From: Oscillospiraceae bacterium
Lineage (GTDB): Bacteria > Bacillota > Clostridia > Oscillospirales > Ruminococcaceae
Direction of reading: 5' to 3'
Assembly: GCA_017466865.1 (NCBI GenBank)
Contig: JAFTTI010000017.1
Location: forward strand, 1 to 64,000
DNA length: 64,000 nt
In this document: positions 25,516 to 34,146 of the stretch, piece after piece
How the letters are laid out: the number at the start of each line of letters is the position of its first letter
Position numbering within the stretch: position 1 is the stretch's first letter
Program-made: the position numbers and the translations under genes
The notes under the pieces: model-generated
What the model saw: the letters and a program-made list of their open reading frames with translations, nothing else
What the model was told of the DNA's origin: nothing
Databases searched by the model: none

Positions 25516-26356
25516 TATAGTTATTTCAGCAGACTGCACCTGCGACCTTCCTGAAAGCCTTGTAGAGAAATACAACATAAAAATACTTCCTTTTTATATC
25601 AATTATAAGGGAACAAGATTCAAAGACGGCGATGAAATAACAGCGTCATCGCTTGTTGAATATCTGAAAAAACAGGATGAAGTCATTTCAAGTTCAGCAC
25701 CCGATATAGAGGAATATCGTGAGTATTTCAAGAGAATATCCCAGAATGGTGAAAAGCAGGTTATTCATATAACAATCGCGAAAAAACTCAGCATTGCATA
25801 TAAAAATGCAGTTGACGCATCCAGAGGTATGGAATATGTCCATATTGTTGATTCGGGTTCGGCATCACACGGAATGGGGCTTTTTACCCTTGCTACCGCT
25901 GATTTCGCAAGCCGTATGAATAATGTCGAAAGCGTTGTAAAAGAACTTAAAAAGGTCAAAGAAAAAATAAACTGCAGTTTTATTTTAAGGTCGACATTTC
26001 ATCTTGCAAACAACAGAAGACTCAATCAGTTTATCTCGAATATGCTTACATTCTTTAAAATCCGACCTATAATAAGGATTGACAATGATGACCTTCGTAT
26101 AAACGGCTTATATATAGGCAACCGTGAATCCTATGCGAGAAAATTTGTAAAACAAGCACTCAGGTCGAAAAATCACATTTCGGATGATATACTTTTTATT
26201 TCTGTCGGTGGATGTTCAGATGAAATAGTAAACATCGTCTATGATGAAGCAACAAAACAGATTCCCTGGAAAAAAATCTATGTTGCCGATGTTTCATCAA
26301 CCTGTCTTTGCAACATAGGCGCACATAGTATAGGGCTTATGTTCTGCAAAAAATAG
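25505..26356 (+). CDS. DegV/FakB family fatty-acid-binding protein
   Basis: A 283-residue DegV-fold protein. Family landmarks are ISADCTCDLPESLVEKYNI, LPFYINYKG, a Ser-rich SSSAP loop, VDSGSASHGMG and the C-terminal IGAHSIGLMF. FakB members hold a fatty acid for phosphorylation by FakA. No fakA is adjacent, so the ligand and role remain inferred. Its ATG lies inside the kinase gene with GGGGGG upstream, so the two are translated together. A lipid-linked signal for the kinase is a reasonable but untested idea. Confidence 0.88.
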   Translation: MVTNIVISADCTCDLPESLVEKYNIKILPFYINYKGTRFKDGDEITASSLVEYLKKQDEVISSSAPDIEEYREYFKRISQNGEKQVIHITIAKKLSIAYKNAVDASRGMEYVHIVDSGSASHGMGLFTLATADFASRMNNVESVVKELKKVKEKINCSFILRSTFHLANNRRLNQFISNMLTFFKIRPIIRIDNDDLRINGLYIGNRESYARKFVKQALRSKNHISDDILFISVGGCSDEIVNIVYDEATKQIPWKKIYVADVSSTCLCNIGAHSIGLMFCKK

Positions 26357-26369
26357 GTTAAAACGAAAA

Positions 26370-26525
26370 ATCCTGTACTTATTTCGTCGTTAAACTCGCT
26401 CGAAATACCCGTGTATTCCTTCGCTCGTTTGCCTAGAACTAAGTACAGTCTTTTCTGTTTTAAAAAATCCAAGCAATCTTTTTGGTTTTGTTTATAAGGT
26501 ATATGTTCCGTGCATTCACGCACAA
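26370..26525. repeat. Intergenic hairpin/MITE-like repeat (second copy)
   Basis: It begins AAAAATCCTGTACTTA and its centre has ACTCGCTCG and TTCGCTCGTTTGCCTAG. The first arm closes with TAAGTACAG, complementary to CTGTACTTA, then TCTTTTCTGTTTT. Further on lies TATATGTTCCGTGCATTCACGCA. All of these segments match parts of the block at 2226-2518, in the same order but without the GCGGGGGCTCCCCGC hairpin. Confidence 0.6.
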
Positions 26526-26556
26526 AAATCCCCTCTCTTCTGAGAGGGGATTTTTT
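26524..26556. terminator. Bidirectional terminator between degV and the HEPN gene
   Basis: AAAAATCCCCTCTC/GAGAGGGGATTTTT stem with a short TTCT loop and T/A runs on both sides. Confidence 0.85.
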
Positions 26557-26995
26557 ATATCTTTCTCTTGTGATAACTATTGAAATCAAACTTGATTTCA
26601 TCGCAGATGAATTCAAGCATTTCTTCGGTAGCGCCGAGAAGCGAGAGTTTTGTTTCCTCATCAACTTCCATCGGAATGTCGGCGGGATAACGACTTTCAA
26701 TGTAGTATCTGTTGAGTGCCGAACTTTTTTCGAGCCAGGTTTCAAAAGTTCTGTCGGTCATAATGGCCTGCTTACAGAGCCAGGTTAAGTTGTGGCCGTC
26801 GAAAAGTCTGCGGTTTTTATATAAAAGATACCCTTTGAGTGCTTTTTCAATACATTGCTGACAATGAAACGCTGTTAAACAGTTGCAGTTTTTATCCTTA
26901 ACAAGATGCTTTGCCGCAACATAATCGAGCCTTGCGTGATAAAGCCAGTCGTAATAGCGTTTGCTGTCTGATCTGTGTGATGATGATCTACCCAT
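26555..26995 (-). CDS. HEPN domain protein
   Basis: A 146-residue all-helical HEPN protein: WLYHARLDYVAAKHLVKDK, then the typical AFHCQQCIEKALKGYLLY, DGHNLTWLCKQA and NRYYIESRYPADIP. HEPN proteins are often ribonuclease toxins, or the partner of a minimal nucleotidyltransferase. The ATG at 26995 overlaps the end of the upstream nucleotidyltransferase-like gene by eight bases (ATGGGTAG), the classical order of such pairs. A frame extending to 27082 lacks a site and is rejected. The RxxxxH toxin motif is not obvious, so nuclease activity is uncertain. Confidence 0.8.
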   Translation of the reverse strand: MGRSSSHRSDSKRYYDWLYHARLDYVAAKHLVKDKNCNCLTAFHCQQCIEKALKGYLLYKNRRLFDGHNLTWLCKQAIMTDRTFETWLEKSSALNRYYIESRYPADIPMEVDEETKLSLLGATEEMLEFICDEIKFDFNSYHKRKI

Positions 26996-27293
26996 AGAGT
27001 TTATCACCGCTTTCATAGACTTTGTGTGCGAAAGTTCCGTAATCGTCGATGAGTTTTTCCCATACGCTCTTGTTATATACAATTACATCAAAAGGAATTT
27101 CGCAGTCTGTTTCCATATAGATTTTTTCTTCTATATCAGAAACTTTCTTTACATCATTTACGACAATGAGGAGTTTGAATGCAGTGAGTTCTTGTCTTAA
27201 ATTCTGTTTGTATGTTGCGAGATAAATTTCTACGGGTGAACAAAGTTCAACAACCCTCCCGGCAACAGCTTTGATGATTTCGTTGTTTTTCAT
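26988..27293 (-). CDS. Degenerate minimal nucleotidyltransferase paired with HEPN
   Basis: A 101-residue protein with the outline of MNT nucleotidyltransferases: VEIYLATYKQ where the family has IYLFGSRARG, LLIVVND as the core strand, PFDVIVYNKSVWEKL, and a C-terminal SGDKLYG. The catalytic GS motif and the two Asp residues of DxD are missing (ATY and TAFKLL in their places). It therefore probably cannot transfer nucleotides and may act only as a binding partner of the HEPN protein. The start lies six bases after the GH9 gene. Confidence 0.6.
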   Translation of the reverse strand: MKNNEIIKAVAGRVVELCSPVEIYLATYKQNLRQELTAFKLLIVVNDVKKVSDIEEKIYMETDCEIPFDVIVYNKSVWEKLIDDYGTFAHKVYESGDKLYG

Positions 27294-27298
27294 TTATA

Positions 27299-28945
27299 TC
27301 AACGCTCCTTTTTATTGTGTGCGGAATTTGTATCTCTTCGGCAGAGGTCTGAGATATAGCCGAAAAGGAATGTTGCCGCACTGTTGAGGTAAATAGTGGT
27401 TTCGTTTGTTGAATGACAATGTTCAAGGTCGAGATGACATTTCGCAGGGGGAGTTCCATAAGGAATAAGCCACTGTGAATATTCATCACTTCTGTTTTTG
27501 TCAGGGCCTGTAACAACCATTCCCGGAATTGCATCGATGTTATTGTCAGCGATGGTCGGTCTGAAATGAGGCTTTTTAACGGCGTTCTTTCCGTGCCCCG
27601 TTATATATGAAAGCGAGAGAGGATTATTTCCGAGGATATAATTTATATGTCCTAAGATTTCTGTTAAGAATTCATCTCTGCCCTCAAGTATATTTGCTGA
27701 AATTACAGTTATTGCGTTTGTAAGTATTTTAAGATTACTGCACCACGAATATTCATCGGGAGAGAGTGATGAGCGATAACCGCTGTGTCTTGCCGATGAG
27801 CATATTGTTTCGGCACGATGTGTAAGTTTGTTTTCGAGAATACTTTTTATTTCGGGATTTTTTTCGCAGTCGGATTTTATATAGGCGAGTGCGCCGAATC
27901 CACCGACATTTCCTATGGTAAAGCCTGTCGTGTCGATATTTCCCGAAAGTTCTTCTAACTTTTCAGAGAAATTCTTTTCTCCTGTAAGGGCATAAAGTTC
28001 TGATGCCGCCCAGAAGATGTCGTCGTCTAAAAAGTCGTCACTGTATTCGGGGGCAACGATACCCTTATCGTTTTCAAACGGGGTATAATCGGGGTTGTTG
28101 AGAAGCCATGCCCATGCTGCAAGTGCTGCGGGACGGAGCTTTTTGATTATTCTCAGTCCCATAGGTTCGATTATTCTTGTGGCAAGGGCAGTTACAGCAG
28201 CGAAAAGTGCTGTCGCTGATGCTGTTTTTTTGAATATATATTGCTTTTCTTTATCATCACAAGGCATTGTAAGACCTGCATAACAAAGCGATGAAACTCT
28301 GTGATAAACACCGCCGTCCTTATCCTGCATTTTAAGCAACCATTCAAGTTCATAAATACATTCTTCAATGATAAGAGGACAGCTTTTTCCCGATTGCGAA
28401 ACGCCGTCTTTATCACCGAAAACTTCAGGAAAGAGGGAGTAAGCATATAAAAGATGACCGAGAGCCACGCATCCTGTTACAACGCATCTTGAATAATCTC
28501 CCGCATCGTGCCATCCGCCCGAAACATCGAGAGTTTTTTCTTTGTTGTCATAGAAGGTTGCGGGTTCTATATGACATGTTTTTCTTCCGAATTTTCCTGC
28601 TCTGTTTCTGTGGAGTGCCGAACCGCAACGGAAGAAATAAAGCGATTTTCTGACATCTTCGAGGAGGCTTTTATATGGCGCTTTCGATATTGTGAAAACG
28701 GGTGAATGTGACGAACCGACTTTTATATAGAATTCACCCTCTTCGCAGAACTGTGAAAAATCCGCAGAGAGAACCCTGTCGCCCGATGCGGTATCATGCA
28801 TAGCACCGAGAAGAAGCCCTGAAAATTCGGGTTTTGTTCCGTCAGAACGGAATATATGAAACTTCTTTGCAGAGCCTGAAACAGACGCGATTTTAGGAAG
28901 GTCAGCAACATATCCTGCCTGATTTACCGAGATTTTTACAGCCAT
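27299..28945 (-). CDS. Glycoside hydrolase family 9, probably intracellular
   Basis: A 548-residue GH9 enzyme. An N-terminal Ig-like CelD_N domain (about 1-88, ISVNQAGYV) precedes the (alpha/alpha)6 barrel. Catalytic Asp147 and Asp150 lie in SGGWHDAGDYSR, and the acid Glu515 in STNETTIYLNSAATF. The HFRPT strand is present. There is no signal peptide, dockerin or carbohydrate-binding module, so it should act in the cytoplasm on imported cello-oligosaccharides or similar beta-glucans. It is first in an operon with the MNT-like and HEPN genes. The ATG follows AAAGGAGG. Confidence 0.9.
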   Translation of the reverse strand: MAVKISVNQAGYVADLPKIASVSGSAKKFHIFRSDGTKPEFSGLLLGAMHDTASGDRVLSADFSQFCEEGEFYIKVGSSHSPVFTISKAPYKSLLEDVRKSLYFFRCGSALHRNRAGKFGRKTCHIEPATFYDNKEKTLDVSGGWHDAGDYSRCVVTGCVALGHLLYAYSLFPEVFGDKDGVSQSGKSCPLIIEECIYELEWLLKMQDKDGGVYHRVSSLCYAGLTMPCDDKEKQYIFKKTASATALFAAVTALATRIIEPMGLRIIKKLRPAALAAWAWLLNNPDYTPFENDKGIVAPEYSDDFLDDDIFWAASELYALTGEKNFSEKLEELSGNIDTTGFTIGNVGGFGALAYIKSDCEKNPEIKSILENKLTHRAETICSSARHSGYRSSLSPDEYSWCSNLKILTNAITVISANILEGRDEFLTEILGHINYILGNNPLSLSYITGHGKNAVKKPHFRPTIADNNIDAIPGMVVTGPDKNRSDEYSQWLIPYGTPPAKCHLDLEHCHSTNETTIYLNSAATFLFGYISDLCRRDTNSAHNKKER

Positions 28946-28986
28946 ATTTCAACCTCCTTTCATAAAGTCTTCTTTTTCTCAATTAA

Positions 28987-29010
28987 ATTATACCATAAAC
29001 CGAAGATAAA
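28987..29010 (-). promoter_or_regulatory. Probable promoter of the GH9-MNT-HEPN operon
   Basis: TATAAT on the minus strand (28992-28987), about 40 bases before the GH9 ATG. The -35 region (TTTATTTTAT) is weak, hinting at activator dependence. Confidence 0.45.
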
Positions 29011-29095
29011 ATAAAGTATTTATAAAATTTTAACGAAAGAAAAATGTATTGTCAAAACAACCAAACAAAGCCCATAAAAATAAAGAATATTTTTC

Positions 29096-29124
29096 TTGAT
29101 TATTTGCTTTTATTATGATATAAT
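29096..29124 (+). promoter_or_regulatory. Promoter of guaB
   Basis: TTGATT (29096-29101), a 17-base spacer and TATAAT (29119-29124), followed by a 55-base leader. No purine riboswitch is seen. Confidence 0.7.
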
Positions 29125-29185
29125 CTTAATAATCAATTTTGCAGTGTTTATATGCTTGAAAAACTGTTGAAAGGGGATTTTTATT

Positions 29186-30694
29186 ATGGCATTTTTCTAC
29201 GAAGGCGAATCACATACCTTTAACGAGTATCTTCTCGTTCCCGGTTACTCATCAGCAGAGTGCATCCCTGCTAATGTAAGCCTTAAAACACCCATAACAA
29301 AATTCAAGAAGGGCGAAGAACCCGCAATTATGATGAACATTCCTATGACATCAGCAATTATGCAGTCTGTTTCAGACGACAAAATGGCTGTTGCTCTCGC
29401 TAAAGAAGGCGGAATTTCATTCATCTACGGCTCACAGACAATCGAAGAAGAAGCTGCTATGGTAGCAAGAGCAAAGAATTATAAAGCAGGTTTTGTTCCT
29501 TCTGATTCAAATATCGCTCCCGATGCTACTTTACAGGATATTTTAGACCTCAAGGAAAAAACAGGTCATTCAACAGTTGCGGTTACTACTGACGGAACGG
29601 CAAACGGCAAACTCGTTGGTATCGTTACAAGCAGAGATTACAGAGTAAGCAGAATGTCAACAGACACAAAGGTAAGCGAGTTTATGACTCCTATCGAAAA
29701 AATCGTTTCAGCGCCCAAGGAAACAACTCTTTCACAGGCTAACGATATTATCTGGGATAACAAGCTCAACTCACTTCCCATTATAGATGACGAAGGCAAA
29801 CTTATGTACTGGGTATTCAGAAAAGACTATGCAGAACATAAGGCAAACCCCAATGAACTTCTCGATGACCAGAAGAGATATGTAGTAGGCGCAGGTATCA
29901 ATACACGCGACTATGAAGAAAGAATCCCTGCTCTTATCGAAGCAGGTGTCGATATTCTCTGTATCGACTCATCAGAAGGCTATTCAGAATGGCAGAAGAG
30001 AGTTCTTCAGTGGGTAAGAGAAAAATACGGCGATACAGTTAAAATCGGTGCAGGTAACGTTGTTGACAGAGAAGGTTTCCGTTTCCTCGCTGAATGTGGC
30101 GCTGACTTTGTAAAAATCGGTATCGGTGGCGGTTCAATCTGTATCACAAGAGAAACAAAGGGTATCGGAAGAGGACAGGCAACAGCAGTTATCGAAGTTG
30201 CAAAGGCAAGAGATGAATACTACGAAGAAACAGGAATTTATGTTCCTATCTGTTCAGACGGCGGTATCGTTTATGACCACCACATCACTCTCGCTCTTGC
30301 TATGGGTTCTGATTTCGTTATGCTCGGAAGATATTTCTCTCGTTTCGACGAATCACCCACAAACAAGGTAAATGTTAACGGAACATATATGAAGGAATAC
30401 TGGGGCGAAGGCTCTAACAGAGCAAGAAACTGGCAGAGATACGACCTCGGCGGTGCTAAGAAGCTTTCATTCGAAGAAGGCGTTGACTCTTATGTTCCTT
30501 ACGCAGGAAGCCTTAAGGATAATGTTGGTCTTACACTCAGCAAGGTTAAATCAACAATGTGTAACTGTGGTGCACTCACAATTCCCGAACTTCAGCAGAA
30601 GGCAAAACTCACACTCGTTTCTGCTACAAGTATCACAGAAGGTGGCGCACACGACGTTGTTCTTAAAGATAAGAACGTATCACCCATAAAATAA
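29186..30694 (+). CDS. guaB: Inosine-5'-monophosphate dehydrogenase
   Basis: A 502-residue IMPDH catalysing NAD-dependent IMP to XMP, the committed step to GMP. The TIM barrel has catalytic Cys319 in [11 protein letters not shown] and [11 protein letters not shown]. Paired CBS domains (about 105-225) are inserted as usual. Strong codon bias. The start follows AAAGGGG. The active-site flap region differs somewhat from the commonest bacterial form ([16 protein letters not shown]), resembling a subgroup seen in Clostridia. Confidence 0.93.
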   Translation: MAFFYEGESHTFNEYLLVPGYSSAECIPANVSLKTPITKFKKGEEPAIMMNIPMTSAIMQSVSDDKMAVALAKEGGISFIYGSQTIEEEAAMVARAKNYKAGFVPSDSNIAPDATLQDILDLKEKTGHSTVAVTTDGTANGKLVGIVTSRDYRVSRMSTDTKVSEFMTPIEKIVSAPKETTLSQANDIIWDNKLNSLPIIDDEGKLMYWVFRKDYAEHKANPNELLDDQKRYVVGAGINTRDYEERIPALIEAGVDILCIDSSEGYSEWQKRVLQWVREKYGDTVKIGAGNVVDREGFRFLAECGADFVKIGIGGGSICITRETKGIGRGQATAVIEVAKARDEYYEETGIYVPICSDGGIVYDHHITLALAMGSDFVMLGRYFSRFDESPTNKVNVNGTYMKEYWGEGSNRARNWQRYDLGGAKKLSFEEGVDSYVPYAGSLKDNVGLTLSKVKSTMCNCGALTIPELQQKAKLTLVSATSITEGGAHDVVLKDKNVSPIK

Positions 30695-30702
30695 GCTTTT
30701 TC

Positions 30703-30735
30703 GGGCAGGAACTCGTTACAGAGTTCCTGCCCTTT
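30703..30735 (+). terminator. Terminator after guaB
   Basis: GGGCAGGAACTC/GAGTTCCTGCCC perfect 12-bp stem, six-base loop, then TTTG TTTATTTT. Confidence 0.8.
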
Positions 30736-30889
30736 GTTTATTTTAAACAAATTTTCAATAAAAACATCTATCCTCATAACAGTGTCTTTTGAAGTGGGAA
30801 ATATAGACAATCCCCCTTTTTTAATGTATAATAGGAATGTTAGGGGCAAACTATGCCCATTTTACAGAGAAAAGAGGTGTGTCATCGTT

Positions 30890-33800
30890 ATGGGTAACTT
30901 TCTTTCTAACGCGAAAGACTGGATATTAAAGCTTTTCAGAAGAAGAGAACATTCTATTCTTGTAAGACTTATGGTGCCTATAATGGTGATTATTCTTACT
31001 CAGGTTCTCGTGTTTATGCTCGTTATGCTTGCGAGTGGTGCGCTTGATTATGTTTATGACAGTTCATATCAGATACTCAACGAAAAAACAACACTCCACG
31101 CAAACCATATAATAACCGAACTCGTTGAAAAACGAAAGATAGTTACAAACTCAACACCTACAATAAACAGTATCGTAAGTTCAAAGCTTCTCACCTTGGG
31201 AAGAGAATCCTATGAAATCCGAACAGATAAGGAACTCGGAAACGAAATCCTTATGGATATAAGTTCGGAACTTTCAAGCGTTGTTATGGAAAATCCCATA
31301 GAAGGCGCTTTCGTTATCCTAAATAACGGAGAGGATACAGGAGAATATACATCGCTTTATCTCAAAGGACGCGACCTTAACGGAGGAAACAGCCTTCAGA
31401 TTGTTAAGGGAACGGAAGAAATGGTTGAATTAACGGGAGCTAAAAAGCAGAATTCCTACTTTTTCTCTGACCACTTTACCTTCAACGATAAAGATGCCGA
31501 AGAGGCAAAGTTCTTCTTCGAACCCTTAGAGGCGGGTATGAGAGGTGACGGAAAAGACTGCGGATACTGGAGTATGCCTTTTCTGATAGAAAACTACATA
31601 ATCGAATCTATGACATATACAGAACCTCTTATTGCAGCAGACGGTACTGTTTACGGCGTTATCGGAATAGAATTTATAGAGAGATATTATATCCGTTCGA
31701 TTTTACAGATCGACAGCGAATCCTCAATAGATAATGTAGTTTATCTTCTGGCTGCTCAGAATGATGACAACCTTTCTATAAGAGATTACAGAATTGCTTC
31801 AAGCAGCCACGAAAGATTTCAGAAGCACTATGCCAAAACAGGAATTTTGAATCTCGGCGGACAGGAAGTTCATAACGATGTCTACCGTATTATGCAGACC
31901 GAAGATGATGATGAAAAGATTTACGGTTCGGTAAAGCAGATTCAACTTTATCCGAATAACTCCGCTTTCGCGACAGACAGATGGTATGTTATAAGCGTTG
32001 TTGACGAAGGAACACTTTTCGGATTTTCTGATTCTCTTATGACAACAGCAGCTTATGCCGTTGTTGTTTCGGTTCTTTTCGGTCTTTTAGGCGTTCTTAT
32101 CGTTGCAAGACTTGTAACCCAGCCTATGACAAAAGTCGTTCGCGAAGTTAATAACCTTGATACAACAAGAAATGTGTGGTTTGAAAAGACAAATATCAGA
32201 GAAATCGATATGCTTACAACTTCTATCAAAAGCCTCAGTGAAAGAATTGTAAGTTCAACAACAAAACTTTCCCAGATTCTTAATGTTCTCGATATTTCAA
32301 TCGGTGCTTTCGAATATGATGACACTTCAGACCTTGCATACTGCACCGAAGGCTTCTATAACCTTATGGGATGGAGCACACTCACATATATTGATGGCTA
32401 TGTAGGAAAAGAATTCCTCTCAAGAAAAATCGAAGAAATGATACCCTATGAAACATCAGGAAACGAATCGTGGTATCGTATTGAAGATGATTACGGAAGT
32501 ATCCGTTTTGTAAAGTTTACAGTAACAGAACTCGGAACGAGAACATTAGGCGTTGCTGAAGATGTTACAAAGGATGTTCAGGAAAAACGCAAACTCGAAT
32601 TTGAGCGTGACTATGACCTTCTGACAGGTATTTACAACAGAAGAGCGTTCAAGAGAGAAGTTTCAGGTCTCTTCCTTTCAGAAACAGTTGACCTTCGTGT
32701 TGCCTGCGTTATGATGATGGACCTTGACAACCTCAAATACATAAACGACACCTACGGACACGATTACGGCGACGAATACATCAGAAAATCAGCCGAAATT
32801 CTTTCATCCGCTGAAAAATGGGGCGGAATTGTTGCGAGAATGTCGGGCGATGAATTCTATGTATTCCTCAGCGGATATGATACAAAGGAAGAAATCCGCA
32901 ATATCATAATGAGAATCAAAAAGGTTTTCAATTCAACCGAAATCGAAATGCCCGATGGTTCGAAGATAAAACTCCGTGCATCAGCGGGTATCGCCTGGTA
33001 TCCCGATGACTCAAAGGATTTTGAAGAACTCCTCAGATATGCCGACTTTGCTATGTATACCGTTAAACACAGCGTCAAGGGTGATATATGCGAATTCGAC
33101 GGCGAAAAATATCATAAGGATGCTATCCTTCTCAGCGGTAAGGAAGAACTCAACAAGATTATCGAAAGTGAACTTGTCCGCTATGCATTACAGCCTATCG
33201 TTGATGCAAAGAACGGCGAAATCTTCGCTTACGAAGCGCTTATGCGTCCTCAGGGCGATACACTTAAAACTCCGCTTGATGTAATAAGAGTTGCAAGACA
33301 GCAGGCCAAGATGTATCAGATTGAAAAACTCACATGGCATAAGAGTATGCAGGCTTATATCAATCAGATTGAAAGCGGAAATATCTCGCCTAACGCAAAA
33401 CTCTTCCTCAACTCATTCTCAAGTCAGATTCTTACCGATGAAGACTTCAACGATTACGAACAGAGATATAAACAGTATCTCCCGAATATCGTTATGGAAG
33501 TTCTCGAATCTGATGAACTTGATGAAGGCTTTGCAAGAAAGAAGAGTGAGTATGTAAGAGGCTGGGGCGGTATTATCGCTCTCGACGATTTCGGAACAGG
33601 CTATAATGGTGATTACTCACTTATCCTTCTTAATCCCGACCTTGTAAAGATAGATATGAATATGGTAAGAGGTGTAGATACCGACGAAAACAAACAGGAA
33701 CTCATCTTAAACCTCATTTCGTATGCTAAACGCCAGAATATCAAGATTTTAGCCGAAGGTGTACAGACACACGGCGAAATGGTTAAACTCATCGAGTTCG

Positions 33801-33913
33801 GCGTTGACTATATGCAGGGTAACTACTTTGCATTGCCTATGTTTGTTCCTTCTCAGGTAAGTGAAACCATCAAGCAGGAACTTATAGAAGCAAACAGAAA
33901 TCTGGGTATGTAA
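30890..33913 (+). CDS. Membrane GGDEF-EAL c-di-GMP enzyme with extracellular sensor
   Basis: A 1007-residue protein with an N-terminal membrane helix (about 26-52), a roughly 320-residue extracellular Cache-like domain, and a second helix (about 383-406). A HAMP-like linker and a PAS-like domain lead into GGDEF (motif SGDEF at 652-656) and EAL. The GGDEF has an S for G variant that is often still active. EAL keeps its key residues: EALMR (Glu782), LDDFGTGYNG, VKIDMNMV, ILAEGVQT and QGNYFALP. It could make or degrade c-di-GMP according to an external ligand. The ATG at 30890 follows GAGGTG. Its end lies about 230 bases before the pilus operon, which suggests local control of piliation. Confidence 0.9.
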   Translation: MGNFLSNAKDWILKLFRRREHSILVRLMVPIMVIILTQVLVFMLVMLASGALDYVYDSSYQILNEKTTLHANHIITELVEKRKIVTNSTPTINSIVSSKLLTLGRESYEIRTDKELGNEILMDISSELSSVVMENPIEGAFVILNNGEDTGEYTSLYLKGRDLNGGNSLQIVKGTEEMVELTGAKKQNSYFFSDHFTFNDKDAEEAKFFFEPLEAGMRGDGKDCGYWSMPFLIENYIIESMTYTEPLIAADGTVYGVIGIEFIERYYIRSILQIDSESSIDNVVYLLAAQNDDNLSIRDYRIASSSHERFQKHYAKTGILNLGGQEVHNDVYRIMQTEDDDEKIYGSVKQIQLYPNNSAFATDRWYVISVVDEGTLFGFSDSLMTTAAYAVVVSVLFGLLGVLIVARLVTQPMTKVVREVNNLDTTRNVWFEKTNIREIDMLTTSIKSLSERIVSSTTKLSQILNVLDISIGAFEYDDTSDLAYCTEGFYNLMGWSTLTYIDGYVGKEFLSRKIEEMIPYETSGNESWYRIEDDYGSIRFVKFTVTELGTRTLGVAEDVTKDVQEKRKLEFERDYDLLTGIYNRRAFKREVSGLFLSETVDLRVACVMMMDLDNLKYINDTYGHDYGDEYIRKSAEILSSAEKWGGIVARMSGDEFYVFLSGYDTKEEIRNIIMRIKKVFNSTEIEMPDGSKIKLRASAGIAWYPDDSKDFEELLRYADFAMYTVKHSVKGDICEFDGEKYHKDAILLSGKEELNKIIESELVRYALQPIVDAKNGEIFAYEALMRPQGDTLKTPLDVIRVARQQAKMYQIEKLTWHKSMQAYINQIESGNISPNAKLFLNSFSSQILTDEDFNDYEQRYKQYLPNIVMEVLESDELDEGFARKKSEYVRGWGGIIALDDFGTGYNGDYSLILLNPDLVKIDMNMVRGVDTDENKQELILNLISYAKRQNIKILAEGVQTHGEMVKLIEFGVDYMQGNYFALPMFVPSQVSETIKQELIEANRNLGM

Positions 33914-33928
33914 AATAGTAAGACAGGG

Positions 33929-33957
33929 TTACACAAATATGAACAAATTGTTAAAAT
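33929..33957 (+). promoter_or_regulatory. Upstream pil promoter/operator with TATGAACAA motif
   Basis: TTACAC (33929-33934), 17 bases, TAAAAT (33952-33957). The spacer holds TATGAACAAATTGTT, containing the palindrome AACAAATTGTT. The same layout recurs before the second pilin unit (45383-45412), which suggests common regulation. Confidence 0.45.
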
Positions 33958-34047
33958 ACACTGAAAATCACGAAAATATTGTGCAAAAAGCAGGTTTTTT
34001 AGTCACCATTTATTAATAATTACAAAATATTTGTTAGTTTTGTCTTA

Positions 34048-34076
34048 TTGTAACAAATGCTAAAAAATGATATAAT
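34048..34076 (+). promoter_or_regulatory. Proximal promoter of the pilC-pilM-pilO operon
   Basis: TTGTAA (34048-34053), a 17-base spacer and TATAAT (34071-34076). The leader before pilC is about 65 bases, too short for a c-di-GMP riboswitch. Confidence 0.6.
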
Positions 34077-34146
34077 TATTTAAAATGTATAAGTGTCTGT
34101 AAATTTCAGGCGTTATATACACATATATGGAGGTGCGATTCATTAG

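Noticed and set aside
26555-27293. Standard HEPN/MNT toxin-antitoxin system
   Set aside because: The nucleotidyltransferase lacks its catalytic GS and DxD residues and HEPN has no obvious RxxxxH, so a classical active pair is not supported.
33958-34146. c-di-GMP riboswitch before the pilus operon
   Set aside because: The leader after the proximal promoter is about 65 bases and shows neither the GEMM-I core nor a GEMM-II pseudoknot.
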